From an uncultured Clostridia bacterium (GTDB lineage: Bacteria; Bacillota; Clostridia; Christensenellales; UBA1242): 12,842 nt of DNA. Shown piece by piece: positions 1 through 6,453 of this stretch. The translations under genes were made by a program, and so were the position numbers. How positions within the stretch are numbered: the stretch's first letter is position 1; every line of letters begins with the position of its first letter. Location of the stretch: positions 1 through 12,842 of the forward strand of contig CAMUJQ010000027.1 in assembly GCA_947089305.1 (NCBI GenBank). Direction: 5' to 3'. The notes under the pieces were generated by a model. The model was not told the DNA's origin and searched no databases. It saw only the letters and a program-made list of their open reading frames with translations.

Positions 1-119
1 TAAGTTCCATGACTAGTATTTACTCTTGCAACGTTCATACCAGCCTTAATAAGTTCTTTAAGTTTTTCAACTGAATTACAACTTGGCCCAATTGTACAAA
101 CAATTTTTGTTTTGCGCAT
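1..119 (-). CDS. pyk: Pyruvate kinase, N-terminal fragment (cut by window edge)
   Basis: Only the first 39 codons lie in the window. The translation begins MRKTKIVCTIGPSCNSVEKL and continues to AGMNVARVNTSHGT, the first beta strand and first helix of the pyruvate kinase barrel. The enzyme converts phosphoenolpyruvate and ADP to pyruvate and ATP at the end of glycolysis. The usual family text is ARLNFSHG; here Phe is replaced by Thr. The ATG at 117-119 is preceded by AGGAG (126-130), so the start is well supported. The gene is divergent from the gene at 271 and has its own promoter. Identification rests on a short but very characteristic segment; the rest is outside the window. Confidence 0.9.
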   Translation of the reverse strand, partial: MRKTKIVCTIGPSCNSVEKLKELIKAGMNVARVNTSHGT

Positions 120-141
120 TTTTAACTCCTTATATAATATA

Positions 142-170
142 AGTATAACTATTTTTAAAAATAATCGCAA
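142..170 (-). promoter_or_regulatory. Promoter of pyk
   Basis: Reading on the minus strand, TTGCGA (165-170) and TATACT (142-147) are separated by exactly 17 nt. They lie just upstream of the pyk ribosome-binding site. The region 120-270 therefore holds two back-to-back promoters and no gene. Confidence 0.65.
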
Positions 171-217
171 CTAATTAAAATATTAAAATATTATTTTATT
201 TATTTAAATTCTCTCTA

Positions 218-246
218 TTGACTTTAAGTTAATCTCAATATATAAT
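218..246 (+). promoter_or_regulatory. Promoter of the 271-984 gene
   Basis: TTGACT (218-223), a 17-nt spacer and TATAAT (241-246). AAGGAG follows at 258-263, 7 nt before the ATG at 271. This is a near-consensus housekeeping promoter, divergent from pyk. Confidence 0.8.
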
Positions 247-270
247 AAAATATTATTAAGGAGACAGAAA

Positions 271-984
271 ATGAAAACAGACAAAACATTTGTACAAACA
301 AAAAATGCAAAACAAGATTTATTGATAAGTTGTTTTATTAAACAAAATTATTTAGATGAAGCAATTGCAGGTTATGAAGCACAAAATGGAAAAATTAATA
401 GTAAACTTTTAAAAGCTAGTTTAAAAACAGATTTAGACGATTTATCTTTATGTTATTTAATGAATGGTAAAGTTATTGGATTTCTACATGCCTTAAAATG
501 CCCTATTGAAGTTTTAAAAACTTTTGACCCTATAAAAACTGAGACTGATGAAGTTTTAGCTAAAATAAAAGACTATCATCCTGAAAACAATGATGGAAAC
601 AGTAAATATGCTATTTTTATACCTTTTATATATTTGAACCCAAAATTTAAGCAAAAAGCTGTTTTGAAAGAAATGCATAGAAATTTAGGAGGAATGATTG
701 CCTTTAATGCAAGCGATAAACGTGACCTTGGTTTAACTGGTAGAGAATTTGCAACACATGTATTTTGTTGCCCAATTAGTAGCAGCATAGAAGAACGTGA
801 TTATTGCAATTACTTAACAGGAAATTTAAACGGATTTATTTCAGAAAGTTATAACACAGGTTATTCTGGGATACTAGATTTAAGTTCTTTTAATAATGTT
901 AATACTTATAAAGAATTAATTGCTGCCTACAAAAAAGCATGTTGCAATCAAAATAGTTCACTTTCTACAAAAAAGAAAAAGTAA
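271..984 (+). CDS. Unrecognised soluble protein, 237 aa (possible GNAT-like fold)
   Basis: I do not recognise this protein. It has no signal peptide or membrane helix. Residues 54-75 (DLDDLSLCYLMNGKVIGFLH) followed by a hydrophobic strand and YLNPKFKQKAVLKEM (121-135) loosely resemble the strand-turn-strand and Pro-containing loop of GNAT acetyltransferases. The acetyl-CoA pyrophosphate loop (Q/RxxGxG/A) is not visible, so this is only a suggestion. Seven Cys occur, including a CC pair near residues 166-167 and another at 223-224; the tail is KKKK. The ATG at 271 has a strong AAGGAG and a consensus promoter, and a terminator overlaps the stop codon, so it is a monocistronic, well-expressed gene. 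Function unknown. Confidence 0.8.
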   Translation: MKTDKTFVQTKNAKQDLLISCFIKQNYLDEAIAGYEAQNGKINSKLLKASLKTDLDDLSLCYLMNGKVIGFLHALKCPIEVLKTFDPIKTETDEVLAKIKDYHPENNDGNSKYAIFIPFIYLNPKFKQKAVLKEMHRNLGGMIAFNASDKRDLGLTGREFATHVFCCPISSSIEERDYCNYLTGNLNGFISESYNTGYSGILDLSSFNNVNTYKELIAAYKKACCNQNSSLSTKKKK

Positions 985-1006
985 CAATTATTGTTACTTT
1001 TTTTAT
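976..1006 (+). terminator. Intrinsic terminator after the 271-984 gene
   Basis: The arms AAAAAGTAACAA (976-987) and TTGTTACTTTTT (991-1002) form a 12-bp stem with a 3-nt loop and run on into more T residues. The stop codon TAA (982-984) lies inside the 5' arm. Confidence 0.85.
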
Positions 1007-1018
1007 ATATAAATTTGT

Positions 1019-1047
1019 TTTACAATTCAAGTTTATTAATGTAAAAT
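1019..1047 (+). promoter_or_regulatory. Promoter of the 1071-1565 gene
   Basis: TTTACA (1019-1024), a 17-nt spacer and TAAAAT (1042-1047). The following ribosome-binding site AAGGAGGT (1058-1065) is the most complete match to the 16S tail in the window. Confidence 0.65.
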
Positions 1048-1070
1048 AAGAACATAAAAGGAGGTACAAA

Positions 1071-1565
1071 ATGGCATCTAAAAAAAGTAAAGCTAGCGCA
1101 AAAAGTTTTGTTTTTGTGGGACTAATGCTTGCATCTTTAATCGTTAGTGTTGTAGGTTTATTTTTAAGTTTTGCAACAACTGAAAGTTTTAAAAACATCT
1201 TAACTGGAAAAACTGAAAGCTTCACTATAGGCTTATTTTCATTAGAATCTACTGCTGGAGTTTTCACAATTATTTTTGCTATATTAGCAGTTGTATTAGC
1301 TCTTGCATTAATTGGAGTTACACTTTACACATCATTAACTGGAAAAAAAGCAAAAGTTTTAACCTTGGTTTTAATTATTGCTGCTTTAATTGCTTCAGTT
1401 CTATTCTTAGTGTTAAGTTTTGTTAGTTGTGCAGAACTTACACCAGAAATAGTAAGTGGTATTACAGATAAAAAAGCTTATACATTAGCCGTTGGTGCAT
1501 ATTTAACATTCTTCGGCACTGTTTTAGTTCCATTCTTTGCTATAGCTAATAAATTGGTTAAGTAA
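1071..1565 (+). CDS. Four-helix integral membrane protein, 164 aa, unknown function
   Basis: Hydropathy read by eye gives four membrane segments at about residues 12-35, 63-88, 94-119 and 136-160, joined by short polar loops. The N-terminus is Lys/Ser-rich (KKSKASAKS), so it should lie in the cytoplasm, and with four helices the C-terminus (NKLVK) should too. Compact four-helix proteins of this size are common in Firmicutes and carry no diagnostic motif, and I do not recognise a family. The start is fixed by AAGGAGGT 5 nt before the ATG and a promoter at 1019-1047. The 3' end overlaps the end of mnmA by 8 bp tail to tail, with no terminator hairpin between, so convergent transcription probably runs into mnmA. 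Confidence 0.8.
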   Translation: MASKKSKASAKSFVFVGLMLASLIVSVVGLFLSFATTESFKNILTGKTESFTIGLFSLESTAGVFTIIFAILAVVLALALIGVTLYTSLTGKKAKVLTLVLIIAALIASVLFLVLSFVSCAELTPEIVSGITDKKAYTLAVGAYLTFFGTVLVPFFAIANKLVK

Positions 1566-2652
1566 AATAAATTTCATTTATTTTGCCACCACCAATGCAG
1601 ATTTCATTTTTATATAAAACTGCATATTGACCAGGAGTTATTGCTCTTTGTTTAATTTTAAATGTAACTGTTACAGTTCCATCTGAATTAAACTTGGCAA
1701 CCACCTCCTGGTCTTTTTGTCTATGCCTAAATTTAGCAGTGCATTCAATTACCTTTCCCGCTTCAATTGGTTTTGAAGTAAAATTAAAATCGCAAGTTTT
1801 TAAACCTGAGCTAAATAAACGAGGGTCATCTTCGGGAGCAACAATCAAACTATTTGTTTTTAAATCTTTTTCCACAACAACACGTTTTATATCTCGCTCT
1901 CCTTTAATTCCTCCAATACTTAAACCCTTTCCTTGTCCCAAAGTGTAAAAACAAAGTCCATCATGACGACCAACAACCTTTCCATTAGTTAATTTAATAT
2001 CTCCTGGTTTAGAATAAATATAACCCTTTAAAAAGTTTTTAAAGTTTCTCTCTCCAATAAAGCAAATGCCTGTGCTATCTTTTTTATGTGCAGTTACTAA
2101 ATTATTTTCTTCAGCAAGTTTTCTAACCTCTGATTTATCTAAGTTAGCTAATGGAAATAAAGTTTTGGAAAGTTCAAACTGACCAAGCTGATTCAAAAAA
2201 TATGTTTGGTCTTTATTTTCATCGTGAGATTTGCATAATGCATAATAGTCACCAATTTTTTTTACATCTGCATAATGCCCTGTTGCGATATAGTCAGCAC
2301 CAAGCTCAAGTGCATAATTCAAAAACGGTTTAAATTTAATTTCACGATTACACAAAACATCAGGGTTAGGTGTTAACCCCTTTTCTAAATCTTTTAAAAA
2401 CTCACTAAATACATTATCTAAATAATCTTTACTAAAATTAACTTCATAAAAAGGTATTCCAAGTTTTTCACACACCTCTTGTGCATCAAGACTATCTTTT
2501 GCTGCCGTGCAATGTCCATCGCCCTCATCTTCTTCCCAGTTTTTCATAAACACGCCAATCACATTATAGCCTTGTTTTTTTAAAAGAAGAGCAGCAACTG
2601 AACTATCTACTCCACCTGAAATTCCTACAACAACTGTTTTTATATTTTCCAT
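1558..2652 (-). CDS. mnmA: tRNA-specific 2-thiouridylase MnmA
   Basis: MnmA adenylates and thiolates U34 of tRNA-Lys, -Glu and -Gln to give 2-thiouridine, taking sulfur from a persulfide relay. At 364 aa it is full length (E. coli about 368). The ATP-binding PP-loop SGGVDSS is at residues 12-18. The catalytic Cys lies in NPDVLCN (Cys101) and the persulfide-accepting Cys in TGICFIGER (Cys197), both in the family positions. ATGHYA (123-128) and the C-terminal beta-barrel ending in PGQYAVLY are also typical. The start ATG shares one base with the stop of the upstream gene (TAATG), so translation is probably coupled. No cysteine desulfurase gene sits alongside. The 3' end overlaps the convergent membrane-protein gene by 8 bp. 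Confidence 0.97.
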   Translation of the reverse strand: MENIKTVVVGISGGVDSSVAALLLKKQGYNVIGVFMKNWEEDEGDGHCTAAKDSLDAQEVCEKLGIPFYEVNFSKDYLDNVFSEFLKDLEKGLTPNPDVLCNREIKFKPFLNYALELGADYIATGHYADVKKIGDYYALCKSHDENKDQTYFLNQLGQFELSKTLFPLANLDKSEVRKLAEENNLVTAHKKDSTGICFIGERNFKNFLKGYIYSKPGDIKLTNGKVVGRHDGLCFYTLGQGKGLSIGGIKGERDIKRVVVEKDLKTNSLIVAPEDDPRLFSSGLKTCDFNFTSKPIEAGKVIECTAKFRHRQKDQEVVAKFNSDGTVTVTFKIKQRAITPGQYAVLYKNEICIGGGKINEIYFT

Positions 2653-3188
2653 TATTTTCTCTTGCCTTTATATGCATTGGCCGATTCATAAAATTTATCA
2701 ACATCAATATTTGTTTTTAATTTTGCCGGATATTTAAAGGATTTGTTTGTTATCATTATTGCATCCACTATCCACATAATAAAAGGAATTAAAACAACAA
2801 TTGTGCCAATAGATAAAATTGCTTCAATTTTTTTGGTGTAATAAATTAATTCTAACGCAATTCCAGCAATTGCTAAAAGTAGCATTGTGAAACCTTTAAA
2901 AAACTTTCCAACATAAAGATTTCCTGCTCCAAAAAAGCCAAAAAGATATGTTAAAGTTTTAGCCGTTGGCACATCAACATCCTTAGGTGGAATTTTAGTA
3001 TAAATTATTTCATCTTCAAGACTCTCAAAAGGCTTGCGATTTAGTGAGCGTTTTTTTGCTTCTTTATTACTTGCTTCACTGAGTTCATCAAATTTTAAAC
3101 CACAAACTCTGCAAGTTTTTTCATTGTCACTTCTTTTTGCCGTTTTACAAAAAGGACATGTAACATAAACTGGTGCTTCTTTTTCCAT
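2652..3188 (-). CDS. Zinc-ribbon plus TM2-domain membrane protein, 178 aa
   Basis: Residues 11-29 hold two CxxC pairs (CPFC 11-14, CRVC 26-29), a probable zinc ribbon. After a charged linker, residues 78-147 match the TM2 domain: the FGFFGAGNLYVGKFFKGF stretch corresponds to the family's GxxGxHxFYxGkxxxG signature, followed by two membrane helices (about 100-116 and 122-145) and the WIVDAIMI segment that usually closes the domain. TM2 proteins are of unknown function. The ATG at 3188 has an in-frame TAA 9 nt upstream and no ribosome-binding site, so the start cannot lie further upstream; see the leaderless promoter entry. It is the first gene of a coupled pair with mnmA, which hints at co-expression rather than a shared pathway. 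Confidence 0.85.
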   Translation of the reverse strand: MEKEAPVYVTCPFCKTAKRSDNEKTCRVCGLKFDELSEASNKEAKKRSLNRKPFESLEDEIIYTKIPPKDVDVPTAKTLTYLFGFFGAGNLYVGKFFKGFTMLLLAIAGIALELIYYTKKIEAILSIGTIVVLIPFIMWIVDAIMITNKSFKYPAKLKTNIDVDKFYESANAYKGKRK

Positions 3189-3194
3189 GAAGTA

Positions 3195-3223
3195 AGTTTA
3201 TCACAAACCAAAATTTTGCGCAA
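3195..3223 (-). promoter_or_regulatory. Candidate leaderless promoter of the TM2 gene/mnmA pair
   Basis: On the minus strand TTGCGC is followed after 17 nt by TAAACT, preceded by TGA (extended -10 form TGn). Only 6 nt (tacttc) separate TAAACT from the ATG at 3188, so transcription should begin at or next to the start codon. The -35 box is weak (TTG only). Confidence 0.5.
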
Positions 3224-3245
3224 GAGTTTTGAACAAGTTAAAATA

Positions 3246-3274
3246 TTGACAACTTTAAGAATATAATTTATAAT
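3246..3274 (+). promoter_or_regulatory. Promoter of the 3302-3679 gene
   Basis: TTGACA (3246-3251), a 17-nt spacer and TATAAT (3269-3274), a full consensus match. AGAGGAG (3289-3295) precedes the ATG at 3302. It is divergent from the TM2/mnmA promoter. Confidence 0.85.
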
Positions 3275-3301
3275 ATAAATACGTTAAAAGAGGAGAAAAA
3301 C

Positions 3302-3679
3302 ATGAGCAATGAACAAAAAGACAAATTAATACACAACATTTTTGAAAAACTAGTAGACGATATGAGTGATAAATGGAACAAACTTGAAGATGATATTACA
3401 ATTGGAAAAATTTCTATCAATCAATATCATAAAGAATTAAACGATTTAGATGATAAAGTTATTAAATTTCTTCAAATGGCCCCTTATGAGGTTGTGACTT
3501 ATAGAGATGAAGATGGAAATAACTTAGGTCACTACACAGCAGTTTTTAGTTTAAAAAAAGCTACAAATATGTTATATCAATATGGCAATTTAAGTGAGCA
3601 AAAAAACTTTAGTGGTGACACAATAGCCACTTTTGCAGAAGACAATAGAATTGAACTACAACCAAAAATTAAAAAATAG
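3302..3679 (+). CDS. Small acidic protein, 125 aa, unrecognised
   Basis: I do not recognise a family. Residues 1-58 are rich in Asp, Glu, Lys and Leu with heptad-like spacing (HNIFEKLVDDM, WNKLEDD, ELNDLDDKVIKFL), probably a helical hairpin. Residues 62-125 look mixed alpha/beta, with a DEDGN turn and YTAVFSLKKATNMLYQYG. There is no signal peptide, membrane helix or Cys. Start choice is firm: AGAGGAG lies 6 nt before ATG and a consensus promoter precedes it. A terminator follows, so it is monocistronic. The strong promoter suggests appreciable expression. It could be a small regulatory or chaperone-like cytosolic protein, but nothing in the sequence decides this. Confidence 0.75.
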   Translation: MSNEQKDKLIHNIFEKLVDDMSDKWNKLEDDITIGKISINQYHKELNDLDDKVIKFLQMAPYEVVTYRDEDGNNLGHYTAVFSLKKATNMLYQYGNLSEQKNFSGDTIATFAEDNRIELQPKIKK

Positions 3680-3705
3680 TTTTTAATTTTATAAAAAAAA
3701 TTTTT

Positions 3706-3734
3706 AAATGCGCTAGTTTTTGGCGTATTTTTTT
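3706..3734 (+). terminator. Intrinsic terminator after the 3302-3679 gene
   Basis: AAATGCGCTA (3706-3715) pairs with TGGCGTATTT (3721-3730) through 10 bp including G-U pairs, with a 5-nt loop, followed by further T residues to 3734. The T-tract ends 3 nt before the dinB -10 box. Confidence 0.75.
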
Positions 3735-3752
3735 GTATATAATTAAATTATG
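3734..3752 (+). promoter_or_regulatory. Candidate leaderless promoter and start of dinB
   Basis: TATAAT (3738-3743) is followed by 6 nt and then the ATG at 3750. An in-frame TAA at 3744-3746 rules out an upstream start, and there is no ribosome-binding site. No good -35 exists: the expected position is in the loop and 3' arm of the preceding terminator. Transcription from this box would begin at the ATG. Confidence 0.6.
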
Positions 3753-5006
3753 AATGAATATAGTACACGAACAGTTTTACATTGTGATCTTAACAACTTT
3801 TATGCTTCTGTTGAATGTTTGGATAATCCTGAAATAAAAGACAAAGCTGTTGTTGTTACTGGAGATGCTGATGCTAGACATGGTGTTGTTTTAGCTAAAA
3901 ATCAAATTGCAAAACAAGCAGGAATTAAAACTGGAATGGTTATTTGGGAAGCGAGAGAAAAAGTTAAAGAGTTAGTTGCAATAACTGCAAACTTTAATAA
4001 GTACATTAAATACAGCAGACGCGTTAGAGAAATTTATGCTAGATACACTGACTTAATAGAAAACTTTGGAATTGATGAAAGTTGGCTTGATGTAACCCAC
4101 TCGAAAAAACTTTTTGGAGATGGCGAAACAATTGCAAACAAAATTAGAGAAACAATAAAAAAAGAAATTGGACTAACTGTAAGCATTGGTGTTAGTTTCA
4201 ATAAAATTTTTGCTAAATTAGGTAGCGATCTAAAAAAGCCCGATGCTGTAACTGTTATAACGCAGCATAATTTTAAAGAGAAAATTTGGCCTTTACCTGC
4301 AAGTGAACTTCTTTATGTAGGCAAAAAAACGAATGAAAAACTTGGGCGTATTGGAATAAATACAATAGGGGATTTAGCAAATGCTAATGAATCAATCTTA
4401 AATAAACTGCTTGGAAAATGGGGTACTTATTTAAAAATTTTTGCACAAGGCTATGATGCAACCCCTGTAACCAAATTAGGGGAAGAAACTTTAATAAAAA
4501 GTGTTGGCAATTCTACTACAGCCGCGCGAGATTTAAACACATCTCTTGATGTGTCACTAATTTTTTCTGTTCTTGCAGATTCAGTTGCGGCTAGACTGCG
4601 TGAACAAAATTTAAAAGCAAGTGTTGTATCTATTTGGGTTAGGGATAACAAACTTAAAAGCTTTAGTTATCAAGGGAGATTATCAAAGCCTTCTTTCCTT
4701 TCAAATGAATTTTTGGTAAAAGCAAAAGAACTTTTCAAAAAGCATAAGTTTAATGAACCTATTCGAAGTTTGGGTTTAAATGCAAGCGAACTTTGCGTGG
4801 CTTCTGAAAATGAAGTTAGCCAACTAGACTTTTTTACCAATGAAAAATTTAGAGAAAAAAGTGAAAAAGTTGAAACTGCAGTTGATAAAATTAGAAAAAA
4901 ATATGGACACAATTCAATTGTAACCTCTAACCTACTTTTAGATGAAGAATTAACTTTATTTAATCCTAAAGAAGAAAACACAATTCATCCTTATTCGTTC
5001 TTCTAA
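3750..5006 (+). CDS. dinB: DNA polymerase IV (Y-family translesion polymerase)
   Basis: This low-fidelity polymerase copies past damaged bases. At 418 aa it has a normal length. The catalytic metal ligands are visible as Asp13 in LHCDLNNFYASVE (10-22) and Asp109-Glu110 in GIDESWLDVT; Tyr18 is the expected steric gate against ribonucleotides. GVSFNKIFAKLGSDLKKP (147-164) is the conserved thumb-side segment, and the helix-hairpin-helix is in LLYVGKKTNEKLGRIGINTI. The little-finger domain spans about 250-350. QLDFF (358-362) fits the beta-clamp binding motif, so the protein should be recruited to the replication fork. I see no Gram-positive LexA box (CGAACN4GTTCG type) upstream, so SOS control is not evident. 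It is expressed alone, apparently from a leaderless transcript. Confidence 0.95.
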   Translation: MNEYSTRTVLHCDLNNFYASVECLDNPEIKDKAVVVTGDADARHGVVLAKNQIAKQAGIKTGMVIWEAREKVKELVAITANFNKYIKYSRRVREIYARYTDLIENFGIDESWLDVTHSKKLFGDGETIANKIRETIKKEIGLTVSIGVSFNKIFAKLGSDLKKPDAVTVITQHNFKEKIWPLPASELLYVGKKTNEKLGRIGINTIGDLANANESILNKLLGKWGTYLKIFAQGYDATPVTKLGEETLIKSVGNSTTAARDLNTSLDVSLIFSVLADSVAARLREQNLKASVVSIWVRDNKLKSFSYQGRLSKPSFLSNEFLVKAKELFKKHKFNEPIRSLGLNASELCVASENEVSQLDFFTNEKFREKSEKVETAVDKIRKKYGHNSIVTSNLLLDEELTLFNPKEENTIHPYSFF

Positions 5007-5016
5007 ACGGGGAAAT

Positions 5017-5040
5017 AAAAAAATGTCATATGTCATTTTT
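5017..5040 (+). terminator. Weak palindromic terminator after dinB
   Basis: AAAAATG (5019-5025 region) pairs with CATTTTT across a UCAUAUGU loop, followed by T residues. It is nearly identical to the hairpin after thyX but has TC/GT where that one has GC/GC, so its stem is weaker (7 bp). Confidence 0.55.
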
Positions 5041-5049
5041 GTTTGTCTA

Positions 5050-5078
5050 TTGACTTTGAGGCGGGGTGGATGTATAAT
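5050..5078 (+). promoter_or_regulatory. Promoter of thyX
   Basis: TTGACT (5050-5055), a 17-nt spacer and TATAAT (5073-5078). AAAGGAG (5088-5094) precedes the ATG at 5102. The spacer holds an unusually G-rich block (gaggcggggtgga, 5058-5070) in very A+T-rich DNA, a possible operator, but no symmetry is evident. Confidence 0.8.
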
Positions 5079-5101
5079 TAAACTATCAAAGGAGATTAAA
5101 T

Positions 5102-6418
5102 ATGAAAATAAATATACTTGGAATTATGCACCCAACTTTTGGGAATTACATGAGTAAAGTTGACACAAAGGATTTGGTTCAAGATGACTTTTCGTTAGAA
5201 CCTATTGATGATGAAGCTTACTTAGAAATGTTAAAATATGAACCTGAACGAGCTAAACAACTTAATCATATTAAAAAGCAAAACTTGCAAGACATTGCGC
5301 GTCAGTTTTGCGGAACAATTGGCGGAGAATGCTACAGTTCAGACGGAATGAGCACACTTTATAAACAACCAGCCGAAAAAGCATTTAGTCGCTTTAATAA
5401 TTGTGCAAAAAGTGGACACTTATCAGTTGCTGGGCATTTTGATGTTGTTGTTGAATTTGACGGAATTCCAAAAGCACTTTGCATGCTATTAAACAACAAT
5501 CACTTAAATAACACAAGCGAACAATCGGGCAGATACACAAACATGGAAGAAGCCGGCACTCAACTTGATAGAGATTTATATAAAAAATGGCGCCCAAGAT
5601 TTATTGAAAAATTTACAAACACTTATGGTCAAAAATATCCTAAAATTTTTACTCCTGAAGTTATAGAGAAAAAAGCAAACGAAAATGCTCGTTATCCAAT
5701 TTCTAGTTATGTTAAAACTCGCATGGTTTATAGAAACGACATTAGAGAATTTACAACAATTTCTAGAAGTATAGATTACATTTTGGCACAAGACGACAAA
5801 ATGCACCCATTTTACAAAAAAATGGAAAACGAACTTAGAGAATTTAATGAAAAATTAAAAGCATCAGGTCTTGTGTTTGATGAATTTAATATGATACCAA
5901 AAGATAACTTTGGTTTGTTAAGTGAAAATAACAAAATTATAACTCCTTATTATGGAGATGTTATTGCCGATACATATAAAATGAGTATGGCAAGTGTTGC
6001 GCAAAAACACCGCGGAAGATATGATGACATAAGCATTGTATTTGATGAAAATCCTGATTATTTTGTTCCACCAATTATTGAAGATGACAAGAAACTTAAA
6101 AAAGAATTTATTGACGATTGCAAACGCAACGAAGAAGCTATTCCACAAGGAACGCTTGTAAATGTAAATGAAATTATTCCAACTAAACTTATTACAAAAA
6201 TTTATCACGAAAGATTATGTAATGCAGCCCAAGTTGAAATTTGCAATTCTTGCATGGAGCAAATTAAAAGAATTTTAGCCAATATTGACCCTCGTGTTGA
6301 AGGCGTAAGAGAAAAACTAGAAAGAATTAATGGCGCGCGTTGCACTTGGGAAGAAGGTTTTAAATGCAACAAGCCTTGTAGTTTTATTGAAGGAATTAAT
6401 TGCACACGCAAGATATAA
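5102..6418 (+). CDS. thyX: Flavin-dependent thymidylate synthase family protein, double-length and divergent
   Basis: ThyX makes dTMP from dUMP using FAD, NADPH and methylene-tetrahydrofolate. Usual subunits are about 220-250 aa; this is 438 and appears to hold two ThyX-type units. Unit one: HLSVAGH (106-112), then SEQSGRY (139-145), the second half of the family motif RHRxxSxNExSxRY, but the RHR half is Asn132-Asn133-His134. ENARYPISSY (194-203) fits the following ThyX segment. Unit two: KHRGRY (302-307) resembles the missing RHR half, YFVPP (320-324) the FYIP strand, and IPQGTL...RLCNAAQVEI (347-380) the C-terminal substrate-binding helix with its Arg. Four Cys (414, 422, 426, 434) end the protein. 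Start is fixed by AAAGGAG. Family membership is fairly sure; catalytic activity is not. Confidence 0.75.
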   Translation: MKINILGIMHPTFGNYMSKVDTKDLVQDDFSLEPIDDEAYLEMLKYEPERAKQLNHIKKQNLQDIARQFCGTIGGECYSSDGMSTLYKQPAEKAFSRFNNCAKSGHLSVAGHFDVVVEFDGIPKALCMLLNNNHLNNTSEQSGRYTNMEEAGTQLDRDLYKKWRPRFIEKFTNTYGQKYPKIFTPEVIEKKANENARYPISSYVKTRMVYRNDIREFTTISRSIDYILAQDDKMHPFYKKMENELREFNEKLKASGLVFDEFNMIPKDNFGLLSENNKIITPYYGDVIADTYKMSMASVAQKHRGRYDDISIVFDENPDYFVPPIIEDDKKLKKEFIDDCKRNEEAIPQGTLVNVNEIIPTKLITKIYHERLCNAAQVEICNSCMEQIKRILANIDPRVEGVREKLERINGARCTWEEGFKCNKPCSFIEGINCTRKI

Positions 6419-6428
6419 AAAACAACAA

Positions 6429-6452
6429 AAAAAATGGCATATGCCATTTTTT
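6429..6452. terminator. Bidirectional terminator between thyX and rplA
   Basis: AAAAAATGGC (6429-6438), loop ATAT, GCCATTTTTT (6443-6452): a perfect 10-bp stem with A-tract and T-tract on the two sides. It can end thyX transcripts (+) and rplA transcripts (-). Confidence 0.85.
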
Positions 6453-6453
6453 A

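Noticed and set aside
3700..3790. LexA/SOS box for dinB
   Set aside because: The only GAAC near the start (3768-3771) is inside the coding sequence and lacks a properly spaced GTTC partner.
5058..5070. G-rich block in the thyX promoter spacer as an operator or quadruplex
   Set aside because: It has only one run of four G and no symmetry; kept as a remark rather than a feature.
5394..6447. Several minus-strand frames under thyX
   Set aside because: They overlap the clear thyX frame, have no ribosome-binding site or family resemblance, and arise from low stop density on the opposite strand.
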